A DNA stretch of 64,000 nucleotides from Planctobacterium marinum (GTDB lineage Bacteria; Pseudomonadota; Gammaproteobacteria; Enterobacterales; Alteromonadaceae): positions 310,001 through 374,000 of the forward strand of contig NZ_JAJEWQ010000004.1 in the NCBI RefSeq assembly GCF_020687805.1, in the 5' to 3' direction. The notes under the pieces were generated by a model. It made no database searches. It saw only the letters and a program-made list of their open reading frames with translations, and was not told the DNA's origin. Positions 1 to 9,112 of this stretch are shown piece by piece. The first letter of the stretch is position 1, and the number at the start of each line of letters is the position of its first letter. Made by a program: the position numbers and the translations under genes.

Positions 1-10
1 TCCACTGAAT

Positions 11-1255
11 ATGTTTAAAGTCATTCACACTTCTGACTGGCATTTAGGTCAGCATTTTTATACCCGTCATCGCAAAAACGAACATCAACAGTTTTTGGAT
101 TGGTTACTGCAAGTTATTGCGCGGGAACAGGTGAATGCTCTGGTGGTGGCCGGCGATATTTTTGATACCAGCACTCCGCCGAGTTATGCCCGGGAACTAT
201 ACAACCAATTTATTATTGGGGCGCAAGATTTAAACTGTACCTTGATTTTTGTGGCCGGAAATCACGATTCTGTAGCGGTTCTGAATGAATCCAAAGATCT
301 GCTCAAACACCTCAATACCCATGTCATTAGTCAGGTTAGCGAAAAAACCGAAGACGCACTGTTGCTGCTGCAAGACGACTCGGGCACGCCCGGTCTTGTC
401 GTTACGCCGGTGCCCTTTATTCGTCCCCGGGATGTACTGCTCAGCAGTGCCGCACAATCTGGACTGGAGAAAAGACACCAACTGGGGGAGGCAATAAAGG
501 CGCATTATCAACAGTTGATTGAGCAGGCCAGGCAATTGCAACAAGCACAGGGTTTAACTCTGCCGGTGCTGATGACCGGGCATCTTTCCGCGTTAGGGGT
601 TTCACAAACTGAATCAGTACGCGACATTTATATCGGTAGTCTGGACGGATTTCCTGCCAGTGATTTTCCCAATGCTGATTACATTGCACTGGGGCATATT
701 CACAAAGCGCAACAGGTGGCCGGCAATGCGCATATTTGTTATTCCGGTGCCCCCATTCCGCTGAGCTTCGACGAACTCAATCAGCCCAAAAGCATTAATC
801 TGGTGTGTTTTGAAAAGGACAAGCTACATTCCGTTGAGCCTGTCGCTGTGCCCTGTTTTCAGGCCATGAAAAAGCTCAAAGGTAATCTCAATGAACTGGA
901 AGCACAAATTTCCGGATTGGACAAAGAGACTTCCATCTGGCTGAGCCTGGAAGTGACAGAGCAAGACTTTCTGTCGGATCTTCAGCAGCGCTTTCAGCAA
1001 ATGACAGAAAACACCGCAATCGAAATACTGCAGATCACCCGGGCCAGAAAACATCGCCGAGAGGTGCTAGCGGATGACTATGTAGAAACGCTGAATGAAC
1101 TGACTCCAATGGACGTATTTGAGCGGCGTCTGGCTCTGGAAGCGTTTTCTGAGCAGGATGAAAAAGCACGGATTGCCCGATTAAAAACCTTGTTTAGCCA
1201 GATTGAAACGACGTTGGAGCAGGATAGTGAGCCAGACGGAGGAAGCGCACCATGA
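11..1255 (+). CDS. sbcD: Exonuclease SbcCD subunit D (Mre11-like nuclease)
   Basis: This 414-residue protein is the nuclease subunit of the SbcCD (Mre11-Rad50) complex, which opens DNA hairpins and trims double-strand ends in the cytoplasm. The metallophosphatase motifs are all visible: D9 and H11 in TSDWHLG, GDIFD at 48-52, GNHD at 83-86, a GHLSALG segment, and GHIH near 230. The N-terminus aligns with the usual start of the family, so the gene is complete although it begins 11 bases into the window. Its stop overlaps the start of sbcC by four bases (ATGA), the normal translational coupling of this pair. Length is typical. Identity is secure. Confidence 0.97.
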   Translation: MFKVIHTSDWHLGQHFYTRHRKNEHQQFLDWLLQVIAREQVNALVVAGDIFDTSTPPSYARELYNQFIIGAQDLNCTLIFVAGNHDSVAVLNESKDLLKHLNTHVISQVSEKTEDALLLLQDDSGTPGLVVTPVPFIRPRDVLLSSAAQSGLEKRHQLGEAIKAHYQQLIEQARQLQQAQGLTLPVLMTGHLSALGVSQTESVRDIYIGSLDGFPASDFPNADYIALGHIHKAQQVAGNAHICYSGAPIPLSFDELNQPKSINLVCFEKDKLHSVEPVAVPCFQAMKKLKGNLNELEAQISGLDKETSIWLSLEVTEQDFLSDLQQRFQQMTENTAIEILQITRARKHRREVLADDYVETLNELTPMDVFERRLALEAFSEQDEKARIARLKTLFSQIETTLEQDSEPDGGSAP

Positions 1256-4200
1256 AAATTCTGTCACTGGCCTTTTCCAATTTAAATTCATTGCGTGGCA
1301 ACTGGTTTATCGATTTTACTGCTTCTGAGTTTAGTGATAACAGCCTGTTTGCCATTACCGGCCCCACCGGAGCCGGTAAAACTACACTTCTGGACGCTAT
1401 CTGTGTCGCGCTTTATCATCAAACACCGCGCCTTGGGGCATTGAGTCAGTCCAGCAACGAAATTATGACCCGCGGATGCGCCGAATCTCGTGCCGAGGTG
1501 GAATTTGATGTTAAGGGCAAAGCCTATCGCGCCAGTTGGTCGATGCGCCGTGCCCGGGGCAAAGCCGACGGTAAGTTGCAACCCGCAGATGTGGAACTGG
1601 CTGAAGTGCATTCTGGTCAGATCCTGGCGTCGCAAATCAAGCAAAAAGCGGAACTGATTGAACAGATCACCGGACTGGACTTTGCCCGGTTCACGCGTTC
1701 CATGATGTTGTCACAGGGGCAATTCGCCGCGTTTTTAAATGCCAGGGAAGAAGAGCGGGCTGCTTTGCTGGAAGAACTCACCGGTACTGAAATATATGGC
1801 AAAATCTCTGAACGTGCCGCTGAACAGCGTTCTGAGGCCCGGCGGCAACTGGAACACATGGAAACCCGGTTGGCCAGTGCAGAGCTGTTATCAACAGAAG
1901 CCCGTGAAGCATTAACCCAGGAGCTGGATAATACCGATAGCCATCACCAGGCGTTGAAATCACAACTACTCAGTACAGAAAGTCAGTTGCACTGGTGGCA
2001 ACAACGACAGGATCTGGAACAGCAGTTTCAGCATAGCAAGCAACAACTCAATGAGGCTCAGGTTCAACTGGAAAATCAGGCTGACAGCTTCCTGCGTCTG
2101 GACAAAGCCGAAGCGGCATTAACGCTCAAACCGGACTGGCAGGTCATCGTTGACTGTAAATCACAATTGCAGCAAAAGCGTCTGGAAAGTACCAGTGCCG
2201 GGCAAGAAAAAGAGCAGTGTCAGTCCCTAAAAATCAACGCAGAGCAGACCCTGCAAGATAAACAAAGTGCCTTTACCGAGGCCAGCAAACGATTAGCCGA
2301 AACCGAAAAAATGGTCAGACAGGAACTGATCCCGCTGGAAAAAGATATCAGTGCCGTAGCGTTGCAAATTCAGGAAGGGCAGCGACAACAGCAACAAGGC
2401 GAGTCCGCACTTGAGGCATTGCAGACGCAAAAAGTACAACTGCAACAACAGCAAGCCCGACAAGAGGCTGCATTACAGGAGCTCAATGACTGGCTCTCGG
2501 ACAAAGCCTGGTTAGGGCACATCGGTAATCTGCTTTCTGGCTGGCGGGAAAAGGCGGCACAGCTGCAAAAAACTGCACAGCAAAAACAGCATAAACAACA
2601 GCGGCAGCAGGCGGTAAAGCAACAAATAGCAACGCTGGGTGTGGCCATTCAACAGGCTGAAATGCACCTGCAGCAAATATCCGCCAGCCATACTGCCAGG
2701 CAGGAGCAATTGCTGCTATTGCAACAACAGCGTGACGACATCATGACAGCGGCGCGCCGAACAGAGCTGGTGGCAGAAAATCAACGTTTAGCCCGGCAAT
2801 TGCCGATACTTATGCGCTTGCAGGAGCTGCAACGACAATGGCAGACTCAGCAACAGGAATACCGGCAACAGCGTGACTTAGCAGACACCCGAAAAACAGA
2901 ATTAACTCAGTCAGAACAGCAGGTTGAGCAACTGCGACAAACCTACCAGCAACAAGATAAGTTGCTGAAAAGTCTTACCCGACAACTGGATTTAAGCGCT
3001 CAGATTGCTCAGTACCGGGACCTGCTCAGGGCTGGGGAGCCTTGTCCACTATGTGGCTCGGAAAAACATCATCTGGAACTGGCCGGTGTTGATGACACCA
3101 CGATTTTTGCAGAAAAGCGCGACGCTGAGCGGGAGCTTGAAGAGACAAAAGCGCAGGGAACCGCCGCCCGGGAAGCATTGGAAGCGCTAAGTGAACAGTG
3201 TCGTCAGGCGGAGAAAGCCGCACAACAGGCTCAGCAGCAAAGCGAGCTTGTTACACAGCAATGGCAAGATTTGCTGGCAAAACAGGACTTTACCCTTGAG
3301 GTGGAGGTTTCAGACCAGCAGGCACTGAGTATCCTTTGCAGTCAAACTGAGGGCCGGTTGTCGACATTGCAAACCCAACTGGAGGGTTACAGCCGACTGC
3401 AGGATGCTGCGCTGGAAATGGAAAAACAACTGGCCAGTATCCAGGGGCAATTGTCAGAGGCCGATAATCAATTGCAGGCTAAACAACATCAATGGCAGGT
3501 GTATCAGGAACAAAATGAACAGTTATTGCAAGAGTTGGCGCAATCAAACACAGAGCAGCAACAGCAATCGCAGCAGTTGTTAGCGGAATTAGGGCAATTG
3601 CCATTACCTGTCCCCATCGAGCAAGTACCCGACCCTGAATGGTTTGAGGAGGTTGCCACACAACAGGCACGGTATCACAGCCGTCAATTGGAGCAGCAGC
3701 AATTATCCGGTCAGCTCGACAAGCTGGGGTCAGAGCTTAGCTATCATCAGAGTCAATGCGTTGCGCAACAGTCTCAAAATAAAACCTTGTCGCAAGATCT
3801 GCACGACCTGCGTGTGCAGGCGCAACAATTGCGCAGCAGGCAGGAGGTACTGGCGGGTTCACAATCCAGTGAGCAAATTGTGCAACAGGCGCAAACCAGG
3901 GTGACTCAATGTCGTGAAGACCTGGAACTACAACGCATTGCTTTGCGGGATGCTGAGCATCGCGATATCAGTATTACAAATCGCCTGGAAAACCTGTCGC
4001 AACAGATTCAGGAACTCAGTGAAAAACTCAGCAAGGCAGAGCAGCTTTTTCAGGAGGCATTGAGCCAGAGTCAGTTTGTTGATGAGCAGCAGTTTATGGA
4101 TGCGCTGTGTTCAACGGAAGAGCTGCAAAAGATGCAGGCCGAAAAACAGCGATTACTGACGGCTGTCCAGAATGCTGCGACCTTGTATGATGCCGTCGAG

Positions 4201-4962
4201 CAGAAACTGGCGGCGCATCAGAAGCAGAGTGCAGATCCACAGAAACAGGATTTTACCGGGGCTGAACAGGCCGTCAGTTTTTACCTGGCGGAAAAACAGC
4301 GACTGGCCAGTGCGTTGCAACAGTGTGCTGAACAACTGGGGGAATTGCGCAATCAGTTGAGCAGAGATGATCAAACCCGGAGCAGCCAGTCGGCGCTGGC
4401 TCAGGAGATTGCCGAATTTCGCGTTAGTTATGACGATATTCAATATCTGTATGATCTTATCGGCCATGCAAAAGGTGAGAAATTCCGCAAGTTTGCACAG
4501 GGTTTAACCCTGGATAACCTGATCCATCTGGCGAATCGTCGTCTGCAGCAGTTGCACGGTCGCTATTTGTTAACCCGGGAACAGGTAGATGGTTTAGGCA
4601 TAAAAGTCGTGGATACCTGGCAGGCAGACAGCCAGAGGGATACCAAGACATTGTCGGGGGGAGAGAGTTTCTTAGTCAGTCTGGCCCTGGCGCTGGGCTT
4701 ATCAGATCTGGTGAGCCATAAAACCAGTATTGATTCTCTGTTTCTGGACGAAGGATTCGGCACCCTGGATGCTGAAACCTTAGATCTGGCGCTGGATACC
4801 CTGGACAACCTCAATGCATCAGGTAAAACCATAGGCGTAATAAGCCATATTGAGGCTATGAAAGACCGTATTCCGGTACAAATAAAAGTACTGAAGAAAA
4901 ACGGCCTGGGGGTCAGCGAACTTGAAGCAAGGTTCCGGGCTGACAGGATTCCCGCCAGCTAA
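1252..4962 (+). CDS. sbcC: Exonuclease SbcCD subunit C (Rad50-like SMC ATPase)
   Basis: This 1236-residue Rad50-like ATPase partners SbcD in DNA end and hairpin processing. The head domain is split: Walker A (GPTGAGKTT, about residues 37-45) is N-terminal, and the ABC signature (LSGGES, about 1134) and Walker B (LFLDEGFGTLD, about 1163) are C-terminal. Between them lies a very long Gln/Glu/Leu-rich coiled coil. A zinc-hook motif CPLC lies near residue 598, about midway, as expected for dimerisation through zinc. The start is fixed by the ATGA overlap with sbcD. The stop overlaps by four bases the stop of the convergent TonB-receptor gene, so no intergenic terminator separates them. Confidence 0.97.
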   Translation: MKILSLAFSNLNSLRGNWFIDFTASEFSDNSLFAITGPTGAGKTTLLDAICVALYHQTPRLGALSQSSNEIMTRGCAESRAEVEFDVKGKAYRASWSMRRARGKADGKLQPADVELAEVHSGQILASQIKQKAELIEQITGLDFARFTRSMMLSQGQFAAFLNAREEERAALLEELTGTEIYGKISERAAEQRSEARRQLEHMETRLASAELLSTEAREALTQELDNTDSHHQALKSQLLSTESQLHWWQQRQDLEQQFQHSKQQLNEAQVQLENQADSFLRLDKAEAALTLKPDWQVIVDCKSQLQQKRLESTSAGQEKEQCQSLKINAEQTLQDKQSAFTEASKRLAETEKMVRQELIPLEKDISAVALQIQEGQRQQQQGESALEALQTQKVQLQQQQARQEAALQELNDWLSDKAWLGHIGNLLSGWREKAAQLQKTAQQKQHKQQRQQAVKQQIATLGVAIQQAEMHLQQISASHTARQEQLLLLQQQRDDIMTAARRTELVAENQRLARQLPILMRLQELQRQWQTQQQEYRQQRDLADTRKTELTQSEQQVEQLRQTYQQQDKLLKSLTRQLDLSAQIAQYRDLLRAGEPCPLCGSEKHHLELAGVDDTTIFAEKRDAERELEETKAQGTAAREALEALSEQCRQAEKAAQQAQQQSELVTQQWQDLLAKQDFTLEVEVSDQQALSILCSQTEGRLSTLQTQLEGYSRLQDAALEMEKQLASIQGQLSEADNQLQAKQHQWQVYQEQNEQLLQELAQSNTEQQQQSQQLLAELGQLPLPVPIEQVPDPEWFEEVATQQARYHSRQLEQQQLSGQLDKLGSELSYHQSQCVAQQSQNKTLSQDLHDLRVQAQQLRSRQEVLAGSQSSEQIVQQAQTRVTQCREDLELQRIALRDAEHRDISITNRLENLSQQIQELSEKLSKAEQLFQEALSQSQFVDEQQFMDALCSTEELQKMQAEKQRLLTAVQNAATLYDAVEQKLAAHQKQSADPQKQDFTGAEQAVSFYLAEKQRLASALQQCAEQLGELRNQLSRDDQTRSSQSALAQEIAEFRVSYDDIQYLYDLIGHAKGEKFRKFAQGLTLDNLIHLANRRLQQLHGRYLLTREQVDGLGIKVVDTWQADSQRDTKTLSGGESFLVSLALALGLSDLVSHKTSIDSLFLDEGFGTLDAETLDLALDTLDNLNASGKTIGVISHIEAMKDRIPVQIKVLKKNGLGVSELEARFRADRIPAS

Positions 4963-7001
4963 AGCGAATAATGGGCCTGTAAATACAAAGCGCGTGGTTC
5001 ACCAACAAAATAACGATAATTACCGAACGCATAGTCGGCTCTTTCAGCATAATCCTGATTGAACAGGTTCTTGATGCGCAAGGATAATTTGAAATTGTCA
5101 CTGACTGGCACGCTGGTACGCAGATTCACCAGTTGGTGGCCCTCATAGCGGGCGCTGTTTTCCGGGTCCAGATAATAGTCATCCAGATAAACCCACTCCA
5201 GCTCGGCATTGCCATAGTCTGCCTGCCATTGCAGACTGACACTGGCGTTTTTCTCCGGAGCCGTGTCGATGTGGTTGTGTCTGATGTCTACACCGCGGGC
5301 AATGGCGACATTATTTTCATAGCGATGTCGACTGGCATCCAGCGCTACATTAACCCTCCAGTGAGCGGAGAGTTGCCAGTTGACCGCAACTTCCAGACCC
5401 TGATGAGAGGTCTTGCCGGCACTGACATTCTGTCGCTCGGTGTCCTGAAATATGTGATCAGACTTACCCATAGCATAGGCACTGATATCATAAAATAAGG
5501 CTGCATTTTCCAGGAGGTGCCCACGAAACCCCAGTTCAATGCTCAACATTTTTTCCGCATCCAGCTGCGCATTGCGCTGGTTGTTTTGCAATCTGAATAA
5601 CTCCGTGGCCTGAGGCGCTCTGAAGCCATGACTCAGTTGACTGTAGAGCATATGTGACCCGGAAATGGCGTAGTTGATACCCAGTCTCCCGGAAAAATTA
5701 CTAAAATCACGTTGTTGATCGGCGGGGCGGATAAAGCGGCAATCTTCCACATCGGATGCACAGGCTATACCGTCCGCCAGCTTGTTCGTGTAGTCGTATC
5801 GCGTATGGTCATAGCGAATACCGGCATTGAGTGTCAGCGAATCGGTTAAATACCATCGGCTGTCAATATAGGGAGAAATTACCCGTGCATTGACGTCGTA
5901 ATGGTAGTGTTCGCCCTGTGGAATGGAGGCACTGAATTCTTCACTCTGAAATTCACGAAGCCAGCCATGGGTGGCGTCCAGATCCAGACCAAAGGTCAAC
6001 TGGTAAGTGGTCTTTTTAAGTGTTGCCGCGGTTAACAAACCAACACTGTTATGGCCATTCTCCTCGGTTGCCTGCCATGGCACAAAGTGTTGCAGAAACT
6101 GCATATCGTGGGCACGAAAATAGGGTTTTAACACCAGGTCGAATGCGTTAAAGGCAAACTCAATTTGACTGTACCCCTGCATCGAGCGACTGTTCCGGTA
6201 GGCTTCCGGGTTGGGGTTAAGGCGTTTTAATGCGTCATCTTTATACGCTTCAAAGCCCTGAATGAAACCGGCAGTTTGCTGGTTCAGATCACTATAAGAA
6301 AATACATTTTTGATGTTAAATTGTGAATGTTCTGTTTGATGCAGGACATTGAGTTTGTCCTGACGATAGCCACTGTCAACTTTATAGCCTCCGTCGTCGG
6401 TTACCGAACCGTACAGCGCAAACTGGTGCTGTTGAAATTGTTCAGCCATGCGCAGCGAAAGGCGACCAAATTCATTGGGACCAGCTTCCATATCGGCGGA
6501 AAAACGGGGCAATGAAGCAGGATCGGGAGAAACAACATTGATCACGCCGTGTACTGCATTACTGCCATAGATCACGCTTGCCGGTCCTCTGACAACATCA
6601 ATAGCTTGCGCTTGGTTAGCATTGACATCAAATAACTGATTGGCGTTGCAAAACCCTGGCGCCCGGACACTGATGCCATCCTGTGCAACCAAAAATGCGC
6701 CACAGCTTCCGGCACCGGTTAACACCGGAGAGCGTATTGCGGTGAGGTGTTCCTGACCATTGCCACGGCTAATCCAGACACCCGCTACCTGATGCATAAT
6801 TTCGCTGAAATGGGTGCTTTGGGTCTGGTTGATGTCCTGTTGTGAAACCCGGGTAATATTGCCTGACAACGCGCTTAATGTGGTGTTAGTGCGTGTGCCG
6901 GTAACAACGATGGATTCCAGACTTTCATCCGGTTGCTGAGCATGAATTAAAGGCGAAAACAGCATGGCAAACGCCAGACCGGTTAGCAGGTGTTGTGTCA
7001 T
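4959..7001 (-). CDS. TonB-dependent outer-membrane receptor, substrate unknown
   Basis: This 680-residue protein has a signal peptide (MTQHLLTGLAFAMLFSPLIHA), then a VVTGTR-type plug start. The plug contains RGPASVIYGSNAVHGVINV near 138-156, characteristic of TonB-dependent receptors. The rest is a beta-barrel ending in an aromatic-rich strand (YLQAHYSL), typical for outer-membrane insertion. The plug carries two cysteines about 17 residues apart (SCGAF...GFCN) that may form a disulfide. No siderophore, cobalamin or sugar gene lies beside it and no riboswitch was recognised upstream, so the ligand cannot be inferred. It converges on sbcC with a four-base stop overlap and follows MATE on the same strand after a 318-base gap. 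Confidence 0.93.
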   Translation of the reverse strand: MTQHLLTGLAFAMLFSPLIHAQQPDESLESIVVTGTRTNTTLSALSGNITRVSQQDINQTQSTHFSEIMHQVAGVWISRGNGQEHLTAIRSPVLTGAGSCGAFLVAQDGISVRAPGFCNANQLFDVNANQAQAIDVVRGPASVIYGSNAVHGVINVVSPDPASLPRFSADMEAGPNEFGRLSLRMAEQFQQHQFALYGSVTDDGGYKVDSGYRQDKLNVLHQTEHSQFNIKNVFSYSDLNQQTAGFIQGFEAYKDDALKRLNPNPEAYRNSRSMQGYSQIEFAFNAFDLVLKPYFRAHDMQFLQHFVPWQATEENGHNSVGLLTAATLKKTTYQLTFGLDLDATHGWLREFQSEEFSASIPQGEHYHYDVNARVISPYIDSRWYLTDSLTLNAGIRYDHTRYDYTNKLADGIACASDVEDCRFIRPADQQRDFSNFSGRLGINYAISGSHMLYSQLSHGFRAPQATELFRLQNNQRNAQLDAEKMLSIELGFRGHLLENAALFYDISAYAMGKSDHIFQDTERQNVSAGKTSHQGLEVAVNWQLSAHWRVNVALDASRHRYENNVAIARGVDIRHNHIDTAPEKNASVSLQWQADYGNAELEWVYLDDYYLDPENSARYEGHQLVNLRTSVPVSDNFKLSLRIKNLFNQDYAERADYAFGNYRYFVGEPRALYLQAHYSL

Positions 7002-7319
7002 AGAAAAATTTCATGGCGAAAGTAGGTCGGTATTTTTACTGAAATTGACGTCGAATGGAACCATGCCCGAACAATCTGTCCAAAGATGCTAAATGTGCTG
7101 AAAAGCGTTGAACGGTGGTAAATTAACTTGATTACACATTGGCACTGTTCGACTCCTGCGCCCTGAGTGCAGAATTCATTATTAATGAACCGCGTTCAAT
7201 TAAATAACTGACTCAGGTTTGGTAAATGACAGAGCTATTTTTGAGAGGCAAAGTGATAATTTTTGCGACAGGAGCAATGACAGGCTGCGAGCTTCGCAAC
7301 CTGTCATTTTCTGTAACTG
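7002..7319. other. Intergenic region before the TonB receptor
   Basis: This 318-base stretch holds no convincing gene. It contains the presumed promoter of the minus-strand TonB receptor, a short AT-rich palindrome at 7175-7189 (TTCATT-ATT-AATGAA) that could be an operator, and a hairpin at 7278-7306 next to the MATE stop. I looked for a cobalamin riboswitch and did not recognise one. Confidence 0.5.
7278..7310. terminator. Hairpin downstream of the MATE gene
   Basis: An inverted repeat pairs TGACAGG and TGCGA (7278-7290, one internal mismatch) with their complements ending at 7306. A TTTT run follows on the plus strand. Its position just after the minus-strand MATE stop suggests a terminator, but the T-run lies on the other strand and is short, so efficiency on the minus strand is uncertain. 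Confidence 0.45.
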
Positions 7320-8726
7320 CTATACCATGACTTCTTTCCATTTCCCGGTACGAAAAATGACAAAGCCTACGATGGCAATCATAGACTCAGCGACGAGAAT
7401 GGCCATATAGACACCTTCTGCCTGAAAATGCCATTGCGTGGCCAATACCCAGGCAAGTGGGATCTGTGTTAGCCAGTAACAGAAGAAGTTAATTCTGGTA
7501 GGGGTCATTGTATCTCCCGCACCATTAAATGCCTGTACCAATATCATACCTATACTAAAGAAACCGTAGCCGTAGGCCACCATTCTCAAACAGGAAACAC
7601 CGCTGGCGAGTACCGCCGGATCCTGGGTAAACAAGGCAATGATTGGTGACGCAAAAACAATAAAAACAACCGCGACAGTTAACATAAAAATCAGGTTAAA
7701 TTTGGCGATTGTCCAGACTGATCTTTCAGCTCTTTCCGGCAAACCTGCTCCCAGGTTCTGACCCACTAACGTGGCGACGGCATTACTGAGACCCCAGGCG
7801 GGAAGTATGGTAAACATCACAACCCGGATGGCGATGGTATAACCTGCTACCGCTGCACTGCCGAAGTCAGAAACGATGCGGACTAACACCACCCAACTGG
7901 CAGTGGCAATCAAAAACTGCAAGATCCCGCCGGTTGATACCTTGATAAGGTCTATTAGTACGGCGGTTTTTAGTCTGAGATGTTGCCAGCCAATGTGTAT
8001 TCGACTGCCGGCATTAAACAGATGCCACAATTGATATATTACGCCCACACCCCGGCCAATACAGGTTGCTACAGCCGCACCGGTTACCCCCATTTCCGGT
8101 GCAGGTCCCAAGCCAAATATCAGGATAGGGTCCAGCAGGATATTGATACCGTTTGCCAGCCATAACGACCGCATGGCAATCGATGCATCACCGGCCCCGC
8201 GAAATATAGCATTGATGATAAACAGGTACAGAATGGTAATCGCACTACATAACATAATGGTGGTGTAGTTCTCTCCCATGGCCACCACGGCGCTGTCTGC
8301 TCCCATCAGGCGTAAAATATCTGCAGCAAAGAAGGCGCCACTTAAGGCCACCAACAGGGCAACCAATAAGCCCAGCCATAGTGCCTGTCCGGCCAGTAGT
8401 GTGGCTTTTTCTGGTTGCTTTTCACCAATGCGTCTGGCGACCAATGCCGTTACCCCCATACTTAACCCGATGGCGATGGCATAAATCAGGGTTAAAACCG
8501 CTTCAGTGAGACCTACCACGGCGACCGCCTCATGGCCAAGAGAGGATACAAAAAAGATATCGACGACAGCGAAAATGGATTCCATCGCCATTTCCAGCAC
8601 CATGGGAACCGCTAACAAAAAGGCAGCGACGCCGATAGAGCCTTGAGTAAAGTCGTATTGCACATTGCCTTTGACCGCTTGTTGAAACAGGTGCCAAAGT
8701 CCAGGTTTATTCGTTTGTTTTGTCAT
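7320..8726 (-). CDS. MATE family multidrug efflux transporter
   Basis: This 468-residue inner-membrane protein has about twelve hydrophobic segments in two MatE repeats, the layout of Na+/H+-coupled multidrug and toxin extrusion transporters. Recognisable stretches include the first-helix region (LAVPMVLEMAMESIFAVVD), the post-helix-3 motif with MGVTALVARRIGEK, and FNGAGDTMTPT in the second half. It starts at ATG 8726 with only a weak ribosome-binding site. It stands alone on the minus strand between the M36 protease and the TonB receptor, with its own upstream gap. The substrate cannot be told from sequence. Confidence 0.93.
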   Translation of the reverse strand: MTKQTNKPGLWHLFQQAVKGNVQYDFTQGSIGVAAFLLAVPMVLEMAMESIFAVVDIFFVSSLGHEAVAVVGLTEAVLTLIYAIAIGLSMGVTALVARRIGEKQPEKATLLAGQALWLGLLVALLVALSGAFFAADILRLMGADSAVVAMGENYTTIMLCSAITILYLFIINAIFRGAGDASIAMRSLWLANGINILLDPILIFGLGPAPEMGVTGAAVATCIGRGVGVIYQLWHLFNAGSRIHIGWQHLRLKTAVLIDLIKVSTGGILQFLIATASWVVLVRIVSDFGSAAVAGYTIAIRVVMFTILPAWGLSNAVATLVGQNLGAGLPERAERSVWTIAKFNLIFMLTVAVVFIVFASPIIALFTQDPAVLASGVSCLRMVAYGYGFFSIGMILVQAFNGAGDTMTPTRINFFCYWLTQIPLAWVLATQWHFQAEGVYMAILVAESMIAIVGFVIFRTGKWKEVMV

Positions 8727-9112
8727 TGCTTAATCCACTAAGCGAATAGCATGCAGGCGTATTTCTGCAGCTGATTTAAAAAATAGTCAGTAATGCACAG
8801 TACCTTTTCGGGACTGATGGTTTGCTCTGAGGTTGGTGAATGTGTCTTTTATTGCGTCAGGTTAGCTGACTTTGGAAAGGACACTACAGACCGGTTGTGC
8901 GGGCACAATATCAGCGCAAATGAAGTGGATTACATTGTTCATTGGACTGCTCCGGTGAAAGTAGTAGGCAGAGCTTGACCTGATAATGCGATTAAGTCAA
9001 CGGCTTTTTTGAAGGATTACAAATTGATACACAGACTATAATAACCGGTTGCGGCAAACAAAAAAGGCGCTCTTAGCAAAGAGCGCCTTGTATTTCGTAT
9101 ACTACTGACTAA
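8727..9112. other. Intergenic region between the M36 protease and MATE
   Basis: This 386-base gap carries the presumed MATE promoter and, at its right end, the terminator of the M36 protease gene. A 61-codon frame at 8793-8978 has no recognisable start signal or family resemblance and I do not call it a gene. Nothing else was seen. Confidence 0.5.
9058..9088 (-). terminator. Rho-independent terminator of the M36 protease gene
   Basis: A perfect 10-base stem (AGGCGCTCTT at 9065-9074 pairing with AAGAGCGCCT at 9079-9088) has a four-base loop. On the minus strand a T-rich tract follows directly (9064 down to 9058). It lies 25 bases after the stop of the protease gene. Confidence 0.9.

Noticed and set aside
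7002-7319. Cobalamin riboswitch before the TonB receptor
   Set aside because: I could not find the B12-box core; the few short matches are not in the right order.
8793-8978. 61-codon plus-strand frame in the gap before MATE
   Set aside because: No ribosome site, no family resemblance, and the region more likely holds the MATE promoter.
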